Source: Caldicellulosiruptor saccharolyticus DSM 8903
GTDB taxonomy: Bacteria; Bacillota; Thermoanaerobacteria; Caldicellulosiruptorales; Caldicellulosiruptoraceae
Assembly: GCF_000016545.1 (NCBI RefSeq)
Contig: NC_009437.1
Span: forward strand, 1,343,501-1,407,500
Direction of reading: 5' to 3'
Length of the DNA stretch: 64,000 nucleotides
Shown: positions 46,037 to 54,045 of the stretch, in pieces
Position numbering within the stretch: the stretch's first letter is position 1
Layout: each line of letters begins with the position of its first letter
The notes under the pieces: model-generated
Told to the model about the DNA's origin: nothing
The model's input: the letters and a program-made list of their open reading frames with translations, nothing else
The model's database searches: none
Program-made: the position numbers and the translations under genes

Positions 46037-47701
46037 TTGAAAAGCACATCAAAACTACAAGAGATGAAGTTAAAAAATATTACCGAGATAGCAGAAAGTG
46101 TAGGTCTGAGCGAAGATGACATTGAGCTTTACGGAAAGTACAAGGCAAAGATAAGTTTAGATGTTCTAAAACAAAAACCCCGACAAAGAGAAGGTAAAGT
46201 AATTTTGGTCACATCAATAAACCCAACGCCATACGGTGAGGGCAAGACAACAACAGCAATTGGCCTTTCGATGGCTATAAACAGGCTTGGATTTAAATCA
46301 ATTGTAACACTGAGAGAGCCTTCCTTAGGACCATATTTGGGAATTAAAGGTGGGGCAACAGGTGGTGGAGTTGCTCAGGTTTTGCCGAGCACTGATATAA
46401 ACCTTCACTTTACAGGCGACATTCATGCAGTGACAAGTGCAAATAACCTGCTTTGCGCTGCAATTGACAATCACATCTACCATGGAAATGAACTAAATAT
46501 CAATCCAAAAGCTGTAATGGTAAAAAGAGCAATGGATATGAATGATAGGGCTTTAAGAAATATTGTCATTGGGCTTGGAGATGGGCAAAGAGGTGCTGTG
46601 CGTGAAGACGGATTTATCATTTCTGTTGCTTCAGAAGTGATGGCAATACTTTGCCTGTCAAATGATTTAGAAGACTTAAAAGAGAGGCTTGGGAACATCT
46701 TAGTAGGTTTTTCTTATGACAAAAAGCCTATATACGCCAAGGACTTGAAGGTTCATGGGGCAATGGCGCTCTTGTTAAAAGACGCTATAAAACCAAATCT
46801 TGTTCAGACATCAGAAGCTACTGCAGCAATAATCCATGGAGGACCGTTTGCAAACATTGCACACGGCACAAACAGCATAATTGCAATTAAGATAGCACAA
46901 AAGCTTTCAGACTATGTTGTTGTAGAAGCTGGATTTGGAGCTGATTTGGGTGCTGAAAAGTTTGTCAATATAGTATCAAGAAAAAGTGGTATATATCCAT
47001 CAGCTGCAGTTATGGTTGTGACTACAAAAGCGCTAAAATACCATGGCAGTATGGGGGCAAAAGAGAATTTGACAAGTGAAAATATAGATACGCTAAAAAA
47101 AGGCTTTAAAAACTTAGAAAAGCACATAGAGAATTTAAAGCTATTGGGGCTTGAGGCTATTGTGACTTTAAATAGATTTCCACATGATACTCCTGCCGAA
47201 ATTTCAGAGATAGAATCTTTTTGCAAAGAGCGCGGAGTTGAGTTCGCTGTCTCAGAAGCTTATGAGCTTGGTTCAGAAGGTGCTTTGGACTTGGCACAAA
47301 AAGTTATTGAGGTAGCAAGTAGAAAAAGGAAAATAAACTTTGTTTATGAAGATTCAGACCCTGTTGAAGAAAAGATAAGAAAGGTTGCAAAGACAATTTA
47401 TGGTGCTGCGGATGTGCAGTTTTCAAAATCAGCACTTTTGGGTTTAGAACTAATCAAAAAGCTTAATATTGATCATTTTCCCATTTGCATGGCAAAGACC
47501 CAGTATTCCTTGTCAGATGACCCAAAACTTTTAGGCAGGCCAAAGGACTTTGTTTTGAATGTAAATGAGATAAGGATTAACAATGGTGCGCAGTTTATTG
47601 TAGTAATCTGTGGTGACATAATGACAATGCCAGGACTTTCAAAAGACTATGCTGCACTTCATCTTGACATTGATGAAGATGGAAATGTGGTGTGGGTGTG
47701 A
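46037..47701 (+). CDS. fhs: formate-tetrahydrofolate ligase
   Basis: 554 residues. It makes 10-formyl-tetrahydrofolate from formate, ATP and THF. The P-loop TPYGEGKTTTAIGL, the LREPSLGPYLGIKGGATGGG segment and the THF-site region MVVTTKALKYHG are clear. Start TTG 46037; ATG 46064 would also serve. Without other acetyl-CoA pathway genes nearby, a one-carbon role in purine synthesis is the simplest reading. Confidence 0.96.
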   Translation: MKSTSKLQEMKLKNITEIAESVGLSEDDIELYGKYKAKISLDVLKQKPRQREGKVILVTSINPTPYGEGKTTTAIGLSMAINRLGFKSIVTLREPSLGPYLGIKGGATGGGVAQVLPSTDINLHFTGDIHAVTSANNLLCAAIDNHIYHGNELNINPKAVMVKRAMDMNDRALRNIVIGLGDGQRGAVREDGFIISVASEVMAILCLSNDLEDLKERLGNILVGFSYDKKPIYAKDLKVHGAMALLLKDAIKPNLVQTSEATAAIIHGGPFANIAHGTNSIIAIKIAQKLSDYVVVEAGFGADLGAEKFVNIVSRKSGIYPSAAVMVVTTKALKYHGSMGAKENLTSENIDTLKKGFKNLEKHIENLKLLGLEAIVTLNRFPHDTPAEISEIESFCKERGVEFAVSEAYELGSEGALDLAQKVIEVASRKRKINFVYEDSDPVEEKIRKVAKTIYGAADVQFSKSALLGLELIKKLNIDHFPICMAKTQYSLSDDPKLLGRPKDFVLNVNEIRINNGAQFIVVICGDIMTMPGLSKDYAALHLDIDEDGNVVWV

Positions 47702-47761
47702 ATATTAATTTTTTAAACAATGTATGTGCACAAAATTGTGAGCAAGGAGGTTGAGATTGAT

Positions 47762-49012
47762 ATGATTGATACAACCAGATTTTCACTTGCTGATTTTATG
47801 AAGAGTGAAGACAAGAACATAATGGAGCTTGCAAAGGAGTTTTGGGAGTACAAAGAGGATTATATGAGAAGGAGGCATTATCAATACAGACGAGTTTCTA
47901 TTACAGGTTCTGGGCCAACTATGAAGATAATTGACCACTATACAGGCGAAATTAGAGAAATGATAAACCTTGCGTCAAATGACTATCTAAATCTTACCAA
48001 ACATCCAAGGACTATAAAGGCAGGGATTGAGGCGGTCAAAAAGTATGGAACGGGTGCTGGGTCTGTGCCACTTCTGGGTGGAACACTTGATATACATGTT
48101 GAACTTGAGAAGAAGATTGCAAAATTCAAAGGATGCGAAGATGCACTCATATACACAAGCGGATATGGTTCTAACTTAGGAACAATATCTGCAATTTTAC
48201 ATGAAAAAGATGTTGCTATCTTAGACATGTACGTTCATGCAAGTATAATTGACGGATGCAGAAATACAAATGTAGAGTTTTTTAGGCACAACAACATGGA
48301 CTCATTAGAGAAGGTACTTAAAAAAGTAAAAGACAAATACAATACAAAACTTGTAATAGTTGATGGTGTTTACTCAATGGATGGTGACATTGCACCACTT
48401 GACCAGATTGTTGAAATTGCTCACGCTTATGGTGCATTTGTAATGGTAGATGAAGCACATGCAACAGGTGTGATTGGCAAGAATGGGCGTGGTACACCTG
48501 AACACTGCAATGTTGAAGGAAAGGTTGACATAGTTGCAGGTACACTTTCAAAAGCTTTGGGTGCAGTTGGTGGATTTATTGCAACAAACAAGGAACTTGT
48601 GAATTATCTGCACTTTTACTCAAGAGCATACATGTTCTCAACAGCACCAACTCCACAAGCAACTGCTTCACTGATTGAGGCTTTGAATGTCATTGAAGAA
48701 GAACCAGAGCTAAGACAGAGGCTTTGGGATAATATAAGATACTTCAGAGAAAACTTATTAAAGCTCGGGTTTAATATTGGCAATCAGCAGACAGCAATAT
48801 TCCCGATTATAATAGGTGATGATTATAAAGTGAAAGAGATGTGTAGAGAACTTCATGAGGCAGGTATCTATGTGAACCCTGTATTCTACCCGGCTGTTCC
48901 AAGAAGGTTGTCACGCATAAGAATTTCACTTACAGCAGGGCATACAAAAGAGCATCTTGACAGGACATTAGATGTTCTTGAACACTTAGGGAAGAAATAC
49001 GGTATAATATAA
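47762..49012 (+). CDS. alpha-oxoamine synthase (glycine C-acetyltransferase-like)
   Basis: 416 residues of the PLP alpha-oxoamine synthase family. The PLP lysine is in GTLSKALGAVGGF, and VDEAHATGVIG gives the PLP Asp and His. KBL (2-amino-3-ketobutyrate CoA ligase) and BioF share this fold; no biotin genes are near, and an alcohol dehydrogenase follows, so a KBL-like role in threonine/glycine metabolism is favoured. An N-terminal extension of about 20 residues relative to KBL is noted. ATG 47762 has AAGGAGG. Confidence 0.85.
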   Translation: MIDTTRFSLADFMKSEDKNIMELAKEFWEYKEDYMRRRHYQYRRVSITGSGPTMKIIDHYTGEIREMINLASNDYLNLTKHPRTIKAGIEAVKKYGTGAGSVPLLGGTLDIHVELEKKIAKFKGCEDALIYTSGYGSNLGTISAILHEKDVAILDMYVHASIIDGCRNTNVEFFRHNNMDSLEKVLKKVKDKYNTKLVIVDGVYSMDGDIAPLDQIVEIAHAYGAFVMVDEAHATGVIGKNGRGTPEHCNVEGKVDIVAGTLSKALGAVGGFIATNKELVNYLHFYSRAYMFSTAPTPQATASLIEALNVIEEEPELRQRLWDNIRYFRENLLKLGFNIGNQQTAIFPIIIGDDYKVKEMCRELHEAGIYVNPVFYPAVPRRLSRIRISLTAGHTKEHLDRTLDVLEHLGKKYGII

Positions 49013-49037
49013 ATCAAGGTATGCTTTTAAGTTGCAA

Positions 49038-49068
49038 AGAGGCTGCAATTTTAATTGTTGCAGCCTCT
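49038..49068. repeat. perfect 11-base-pair inverted repeat
   Basis: AGAGGCTGCAA (49038-49048) and TTGCAGCCTCT (49058-49068) with a 9-base loop, between the synthase and dehydrogenase genes. No T tract follows on either strand, so it is not a standard terminator. It may protect mRNA ends or be an attenuated terminator. Confidence 0.6.
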
Positions 49069-49113
49069 AAAAATTTATCACTGATTATTTATAGGAAGGA
49101 GTTGAATTACGAA

Positions 49114-50331
49114 ATGAAAGCAGTTGTCTTTGATGCGAGTGTAGGAAAATACATAAGAACCTTAGTTTTAGGGAAAATTTCAAAGAAATTTTTCTACAAT
49201 AGGTTATCGTGTATCCAGCTCAAAGATATTCCCGAGCCAAAACTTCCATCTGAAAACTATGTCAAGATAAAAACAATGTACGCAGGTATTTGTGGTTCTG
49301 ACCTGAACCTAATTTTTTTGCATGACTCGCCTTCAACCTCGCCATTTGCTTCATTCCCATTTGTAATTGGCCATGAAAACCTTGGAGTGATAGTTGAAAA
49401 GGGGGAGAATGTAACAGAATTTAAGATAGGTGACAGGGTGATTGTAGACCCGGTTTTGGACTGTGACGCAAGAGAACTTCCAAGATGTCCTTCATGCCAA
49501 GAGGAAGAGTTTTCAACCTGTTTAAATATTACAGAAGGCAAGCTCAAACCCGGTACCATCATGGGTGCCTGCAGCTCAACAGGTGGCTCGTGGGGAGAGT
49601 ATTTTGTTGCTCACAAGTCACAGGTTATAAAGGTGCCTGATTCTGTTAAAGACGAAGAGGCAATTTTAGTAGACCCTTTAGCATCTGCCCTTCATCCTGT
49701 TATGAGAAACTTCCCGAAAGATTCTGATATGGTTTTGGTATATGGTGCAGGGATAATAGGTCTTTTGATAATCTGGAGCCTAAGAAAACTTGGTTGCAAA
49801 GCAGACATTACGGCAATTGCAAAATATAAATTTCAAGCTGATTTGGCAATAGAATTTGGCGCAAACAGGGTTGTAAGACCGTCAGAAGATTATTTAGAAG
49901 AGTTTGCAAAGGTGTGCGGTGCTAAGGTTTTCAAACCAATGATTGGTGAGAAGGTTTTACTCGGTGGGTTTGACAAGGTGTTTGACTGCGTTGGATCAAA
50001 GAAAACTATTCGAGATGGTATGTGGCTTACAAAGCAGCGTGGAAGCTATGTTCTGGTTGGTCTTGCCTCGGTTGTTAAGAATTTGGATTTGACACCCATT
50101 TGGTTCAAGGAGCTCAATGTAAAAGGAGCTTATTGTTATAGTACAGAGAGTATAAACGAGTACAGAGTCTCTACCTACCAGCTTGCATTAAATCTTATAC
50201 AGCAATTTGGAATTCCGTATGATAAATTGATCACTCACTATTTTAACATAAATGACTATCAAAAAGCGATAGAGGTAGCGTCTTCAAAGGGAAGTGAGAA
50301 GAGTATAAAAGTTGTGTTTAAATTTTTGTGA
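49114..50331 (+). CDS. zinc-containing alcohol dehydrogenase family protein
   Basis: 405 residues of the medium-chain dehydrogenase family. The catalytic zinc site is GICGSDLNL and GHENLGVIVEKG; a second, structural-type Cys group is in PRCPSCQEEEFSTC. The NAD(P) fold is LVYGAGIIGLLIIW. It is longer than threonine dehydrogenase (about 340) and has an unusual loop after the catalytic site. Because it follows a KBL-like gene it could oxidise threonine or another amino alcohol, but this is a guess from context. ATG 49114 has AAGGAG. Confidence 0.82.
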   Translation: MKAVVFDASVGKYIRTLVLGKISKKFFYNRLSCIQLKDIPEPKLPSENYVKIKTMYAGICGSDLNLIFLHDSPSTSPFASFPFVIGHENLGVIVEKGENVTEFKIGDRVIVDPVLDCDARELPRCPSCQEEEFSTCLNITEGKLKPGTIMGACSSTGGSWGEYFVAHKSQVIKVPDSVKDEEAILVDPLASALHPVMRNFPKDSDMVLVYGAGIIGLLIIWSLRKLGCKADITAIAKYKFQADLAIEFGANRVVRPSEDYLEEFAKVCGAKVFKPMIGEKVLLGGFDKVFDCVGSKKTIRDGMWLTKQRGSYVLVGLASVVKNLDLTPIWFKELNVKGAYCYSTESINEYRVSTYQLALNLIQQFGIPYDKLITHYFNINDYQKAIEVASSKGSEKSIKVVFKFL

Positions 50332-50507
50332 TTTTTGTATAGATAAGAGGGTATTGATGAACACATTGAAAAGATATTAAAATTGAATTAATATGAAGTA
50401 GAGAATTTTTCATGTATCTTTACAAAAACTTAATGTGTATATTTATCAAGAAAATGGGTATATATTTAGAAGAAAACATGAAAGGAATTAGGTAGTTGGT
50501 GAGATGA

Positions 50508-51182
50508 ATGAAAGAGAGATTCAATAGAGTATTTGGCATAGTGATATTTACAGAACTTTTATTATTTTGTGCGCTGGTTGCATATGTGCAGTTTCAAACT
50601 AATACATATAATTTTCTTGCTTGGGTTCTCATATGCTGCAGCGCAGTTTTGATAAATATAGCGGGGTATGTGTTTGGAATACTTCCTTATGTCCAAGAGG
50701 TCTGTAATCGGGTTAGTAAGATTCAAGAGGTATTAAGGGAGATAGACAATCATTTAAATTTGATGGTAGAGGACAATGCTGAATTTGAAAACTCTATAAA
50801 TGTTCTCAAAAATCAATTAACGATTTTAAAGGTTGAGGGTCAAAGAGAAGATGTCTTTTTTGAACAGTATAAAGAAATGATAATACCAAATGTAAAACTT
50901 ATCTATGATATGGCTAAAAACAAAAACGACAGAGAGATAAAAGGGCTTGCAAAGTCTCTTATAGACATTATTGAGAAAAGCATATATTCAAGACGTATAT
51001 TTGTTCCACTATGGTATGAGGTAATGTATTTTCAAACAATTCTGTCAGGATGTGTATACTCGGCGATGAATAACCTCGAGATAGTAATAAATATCCAAGA
51101 GGAGGAGCTAAAACAATCGCTTATATTACATGGGATTTTGACATTAGTTGCAACGCTTTTTATTGATTGTGTTAGAAGGTAG
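50508..51182 (+). CDS. membrane protein of unknown function with central coiled coil
   Basis: 224 residues, unrecognised. Two N-terminal hydrophobic helices (about 9-28 and 36-60), a long charged helical stretch (about 65-165, with IQEVLREIDNHLNLMVED and VLKNQLTILKVEGQRED) and one C-terminal hydrophobic helix (about 206-221). No enzymatic motif. ATG 50508 has GGTGAGATG nearby. The next stretch has no gene before a LacI-type regulator. Nothing in the neighbourhood tells its job. Confidence 0.6.
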   Translation: MKERFNRVFGIVIFTELLLFCALVAYVQFQTNTYNFLAWVLICCSAVLINIAGYVFGILPYVQEVCNRVSKIQEVLREIDNHLNLMVEDNAEFENSINVLKNQLTILKVEGQREDVFFEQYKEMIIPNVKLIYDMAKNKNDREIKGLAKSLIDIIEKSIYSRRIFVPLWYEVMYFQTILSGCVYSAMNNLEIVINIQEEELKQSLILHGILTLVATLFIDCVRR

Positions 51183-51531
51183 CTGCCTATTAAGAATATC
51201 ATTCAGCTTTCTATAATCAACTTGTCAGGGCATTTAAGCTTACGGCTATATCACAACAATACTATACAGGATTTAAATAAAGCAGAAATAGTACTCAATA
51301 TTCTAAAACAGCGATTTTCTCTTTATTATCCTGAAGGTACATATGCTGTAAATTATTCCTTGGAAGGGAAATCACTTTATAATCGGGATGTCACTTCCCA
51401 TAATTGAGTCTTTTGAGAAGTAAAAAATTAATCGATATTCAGCATCAAAAGATATTTGAAATATTTCAGAAAATTTAGTATTATTGATATTAAGTTCAGA
51501 ACAAAACAAGAAGGAATAGGATGAGAATGAA
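51183..51531. other. gene-poor interval before the LacI regulator
   Basis: A 61-codon frame at 51222-51407 starts with TTG, has no ribosome-binding site and resembles no family. The interval may hold the decayed end of an older gene and the promoter of the regulator. AAGAAGGAATAGGATGAG before 51532 supplies its ribosome-binding site. No operator palindrome stood out. Confidence 0.4.
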
Positions 51532-52545
51532 ATGGTAACCATAAAGGATATAGCGAGAGAAGCAGGTGTGTCACCTTCAACAGTGTCACGGGTACTTTCA
51601 GGTAAGGCAAAGATCTCACCTGAGACAACAAAAAGAGTAATGGAAGCAATAGAGCGGCTTGGATACATTCCAAATGCGAGTGCCAAAAGCCTGGTGATGA
51701 AAAAGGCATATTCTATAGGACTTTTCATGCCACGAAGACTTGAACAAACACTTACAAGCACCTTTTTTGACCAAGTTGTATCTGGAATTTGTAGTTATAT
51801 TAACAATACAGAATATGAGATTGTACTGACTATTGTGCCGCCAGAAAAGGAAAAAGAAAACTTAGAGAGGCTCATAAAAAGCAGAAAAGTAGACGGCTTT
51901 ATCCTGCTGACTTCTCGTATAAATGACTATGCTATTAAATATCTTCGATCTATAAAATTTCCTTTTGTCTTAATAGGCTCACCTGATAGGGACAAGGACT
52001 ATGTAAACTGGGTTGACAATGACAACAAAAGAGCAGGGTTTGACGCGACAGAGTATTTAATAAAGCTTGGACACACTCAAATAGGTTTTTTGGGTGGTAT
52101 GGAAAATCTTGTTTTGACTCAAGATAGGCTCTCTGGTTACAAAAGCGCTTTGAACAAATATAAACTTCCGATTGAGAGCCAGTATATAATGTTTACCGAG
52201 TTTGACGAGCAAAGTTCATATGAAAAGGCAAAGGAAATGCTGATGCTAAAAAACAGACCAACTGCCATTGTTTGTATTGACGAGGTTGTTGCCTATGCCG
52301 CAATAAAGGCATGCAAAGAACTTGAATTGAAAGTAGGCTATGACGTGTCTGTAATTGGGTTTAATGAGTCCATCTTTTCTAAACTGTCTTCACCAAGGCT
52401 TACCACAGTTAATACAAACATATTTTATTTGGGCTATTATGCAGCTGAGATGCTGATAAAAGAATTGGAAGAACCTTACAAAACTTACAAGAGGCTCATT
52501 GTCGAGCACTCTATTGTAGATGGGGAGACATGTAGGGCTATATAG
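51532..52545 (+). CDS. LacI-family transcriptional regulator
   Basis: 337 residues. The LacI helix-turn-helix TIKDIAREAGVSPSTVSRVL and hinge GYIPNASAKSL are followed by a sugar-binding-protein-like core ending LTTVNTNIFYLG. It should bind a palindromic operator and release or grip it on a sugar-like ligand. The esterase gene follows 25 bases on, so control of that gene is a fair inference. Confidence 0.93.
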   Translation: MVTIKDIAREAGVSPSTVSRVLSGKAKISPETTKRVMEAIERLGYIPNASAKSLVMKKAYSIGLFMPRRLEQTLTSTFFDQVVSGICSYINNTEYEIVLTIVPPEKEKENLERLIKSRKVDGFILLTSRINDYAIKYLRSIKFPFVLIGSPDRDKDYVNWVDNDNKRAGFDATEYLIKLGHTQIGFLGGMENLVLTQDRLSGYKSALNKYKLPIESQYIMFTEFDEQSSYEKAKEMLMLKNRPTAIVCIDEVVAYAAIKACKELELKVGYDVSVIGFNESIFSKLSSPRLTTVNTNIFYLGYYAAEMLIKELEEPYKTYKRLIVEHSIVDGETCRAI

Positions 52546-52570
52546 AACAAAAAAGAGGAGGGAATATTTA

Positions 52571-53329
52571 ATGCAAAAGCATGTTGAGATCAAGAATAAG
52601 ATTGGGCAGGTATTACGCGGGTATTTACATGTACCAAATGAATATGAAGGAAAGATTCCTGCAGTTGCAATCTTTCACGGCTTTACAGGTAACAAAATGG
52701 AACCACATTTCATATTTGTAAAGTTATCGCGGCTACTTGAAAACCATGGCATTGCAAGTGTTAGGTTTGACTTTGCAGGGTCTGGTGAGTCAGATGGTGA
52801 ATTTTATGACATGACTGTAACACGGGAAATTGACGATGCAAGATGTATACTTGACTACCTGTTTTCGCTTGACTTTGTTGATAAACAAAAAGTGTCAATT
52901 GTAGGACTCTCTCTTGGTGGAGCAATTTCCTCATATCTTGCTGGTGAGTATAGGGAAAAGCTTCACAAGGTTGTGTTGTGGGCACCTGCAGGAAATATGA
53001 AGGAAATTGTAAAGAATGTAGTTGAAAGTAATCCTCAAATAAAGGAGAAAGGATATATCGATTTAGGGGGTCTTCTTTTATCTGAGGATTTTTATTATGA
53101 TTTACAAAAGTACGACTTTTTTGAAGCAATAAGGAAATATCCAAATAAAGTTTTAATTTTACATGGTACAAACGATACAGCAGTTTCGGTTGAAGTAGGA
53201 AGAAAGTACAAAGAGATTTTAGGTGATAGGGCAACACTTGTTGAAATAGAAGATGCAGATCACACGTTTAACAAATACGAATGGGAGAGGGTTGTTTTAG
53301 ACAAGACAGTTGAATTTTTAAAGGACTAA
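52571..53329 (+). CDS. alpha/beta hydrolase, feruloyl-esterase (Est1E)-like
   Basis: 252 residues. The nucleophile serine is in GLSLGGAIS, the acid in HGTNDTAV and the histidine in DADHTFNKYEW. The opening IFHGFTGNKMEPHFIFVKL and RFDFAGSGESDGEF match the cinnamoyl/feruloyl esterases of Est1E type that free phenolic acids from plant xylan. No signal peptide, so it would act on imported oligosaccharides. ATG 52571 follows GAGGAGGGA. A terminator follows, so it ends the LacI unit. Confidence 0.85.
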   Translation: MQKHVEIKNKIGQVLRGYLHVPNEYEGKIPAVAIFHGFTGNKMEPHFIFVKLSRLLENHGIASVRFDFAGSGESDGEFYDMTVTREIDDARCILDYLFSLDFVDKQKVSIVGLSLGGAISSYLAGEYREKLHKVVLWAPAGNMKEIVKNVVESNPQIKEKGYIDLGGLLLSEDFYYDLQKYDFFEAIRKYPNKVLILHGTNDTAVSVEVGRKYKEILGDRATLVEIEDADHTFNKYEWERVVLDKTVEFLKD

Positions 53330-53340
53330 AAAATCCAAAA

Positions 53341-53398
53341 AGGGCTGGAAAATTAAGACCTTTTAGAGTCCCAAAAACATTCCCAGCCCTTTTTATTT
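53341..53398 (+). terminator. terminator after the esterase
   Basis: AGGGCTGG (53341-53348) pairs with CCAGCCCT (53383-53390), followed by T5 and more T. The A-rich left side could serve the other strand too. Confidence 0.75.
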
Positions 53399-53404
53399 TT
53401 TTTA

Positions 53405-53433
53405 TCACATCTCAAGTTTGTTGTGAATATAAT
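53405..53433 (+). promoter_or_regulatory. SigE-like promoter for the spoVM operon
   Basis: TCACATC (53405-53411), 14 bases, AATATAAT (53426-53433). It precedes the 56-codon membrane protein and spoVM. spoVM is SigE-dependent in Bacillus, and the spacing matches the boxes before yabP and spoIIID. A SigA reading of the same bases is possible. Confidence 0.5.
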
Positions 53434-53469
53434 AGAATAAAACCAGCTACAAAGAGAATATATTAACTT

Positions 53470-53640
53470 ATGAGCAAGCATTTTCATCATAAGAACAAAA
53501 AACAATTAGGTTTTGTTCTTTTATTACTTGGCTTTGGTATTTTAATTTCAATTATAACACCGCCATGGCTTTTTGCACTTATTATTGCTATTGGGTTAAT
53601 TACCGCTGGAATTTATATATTTTTTAAAGATGGGAGATGA
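53470..53640 (+). CDS. 56-residue small membrane protein
   Basis: Short gene: MSKHFHHKNKKQLG at a basic start, then two hydrophobic helices separated by TPPW (LLLLGFGILISIITPPWLF region and LIIAIGLITAGIYIFF). Small proteins with a central PPW turn of this kind are widespread in Firmicutes and have no known role. It ends 7 bases before spoVM and shares its promoter, so a link with spore envelope assembly is a reasonable guess. Confidence 0.75.
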   Translation: MSKHFHHKNKKQLGFVLLLLGFGILISIITPPWLFALIIAIGLITAGIYIFFKDGR

Positions 53641-53647
53641 AATAAAA

Positions 53648-53728
53648 ATGAGGATAATGGTATTCAAAATGCCAAAGTTTTTAAGTAGAATAATTAAAAG
53701 GCTATTTAAAGTCAGTGATGAAAAATAA
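53648..53728 (+). CDS. spoVM: stage V sporulation protein M
   Basis: Exactly 26 codons, the same length as Bacillus SpoVM. The product begins MRIMVFKMPKFLSRIIKRLF; the KxPKFLxxIxR pattern is the conserved SpoVM core, an amphipathic helix that lies on the curved forespore membrane and helps recruit SpoIVA for coat assembly. GGGAGATGA lies upstream. It is easily missed because of its size. Confidence 0.88.
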   Translation: MRIMVFKMPKFLSRIIKRLFKVSDEK

Positions 53729-53730
53729 AG

Positions 53731-53773
53731 AAAAAGTTCAAGATAAACCTCTTTTGCTTATCTTGAACTTTTT
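53731..53773. terminator. bidirectional terminator between spoVM and rpmB
   Basis: A perfect 16-base inverted repeat (AAAAAGTTCAAGATAA with TTATCTTGAACTTTTT) with an 11-base loop. T tracts are found on both strands, and the genes converge on it. Confidence 0.9.
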
Positions 53774-53777
53774 TATT

Positions 53778-53963
53778 TTAAGCACGGACAACCTTGCCTG
53801 CCTTAATACAACTTGTGCAAACATAAATTCTTTTCCTTTGACCGTTTATAATTACTCTAATTTTCTTTACATTTGGTTTCCACGTTCTTCTTGACTTTTT
53901 GTTTGAATGGCTTACCTTGTTTCCAAATGACACCTTTTTATTACAAATTTCACACATTGCCAT
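53778..53963 (-). CDS. rpmB: 50S ribosomal protein L28
   Basis: 61 residues. Four cysteines in two C-x2-C pairs (MAMCEIC near the start and YVCTSCIKAG at the end) mark the zinc-binding C+ version of L28. FGNKVSHSNKKSRRTWKPN is the conserved core. ATG 53963 has GGGGAGGG upstream on the minus strand. The zinc-dependent form can be a zinc store; a C- paralogue is not in the window. Confidence 0.96.
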   Translation of the reverse strand: MAMCEICNKKVSFGNKVSHSNKKSRRTWKPNVKKIRVIINGQRKRIYVCTSCIKAGKVVRA

Positions 53964-54045
53964 CTTATTTCCCTCCCCTTTATAAGAAGCAAGATAAAAA
54001 ACCAAACACTATTCTAACACAAAAAAGGGGAAAAGGCAAGCTACT

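Noticed and set aside
51222-51407. 61-codon frame before the LacI regulator
   Set aside because: TTG start without a ribosome-binding site and no family resemblance.
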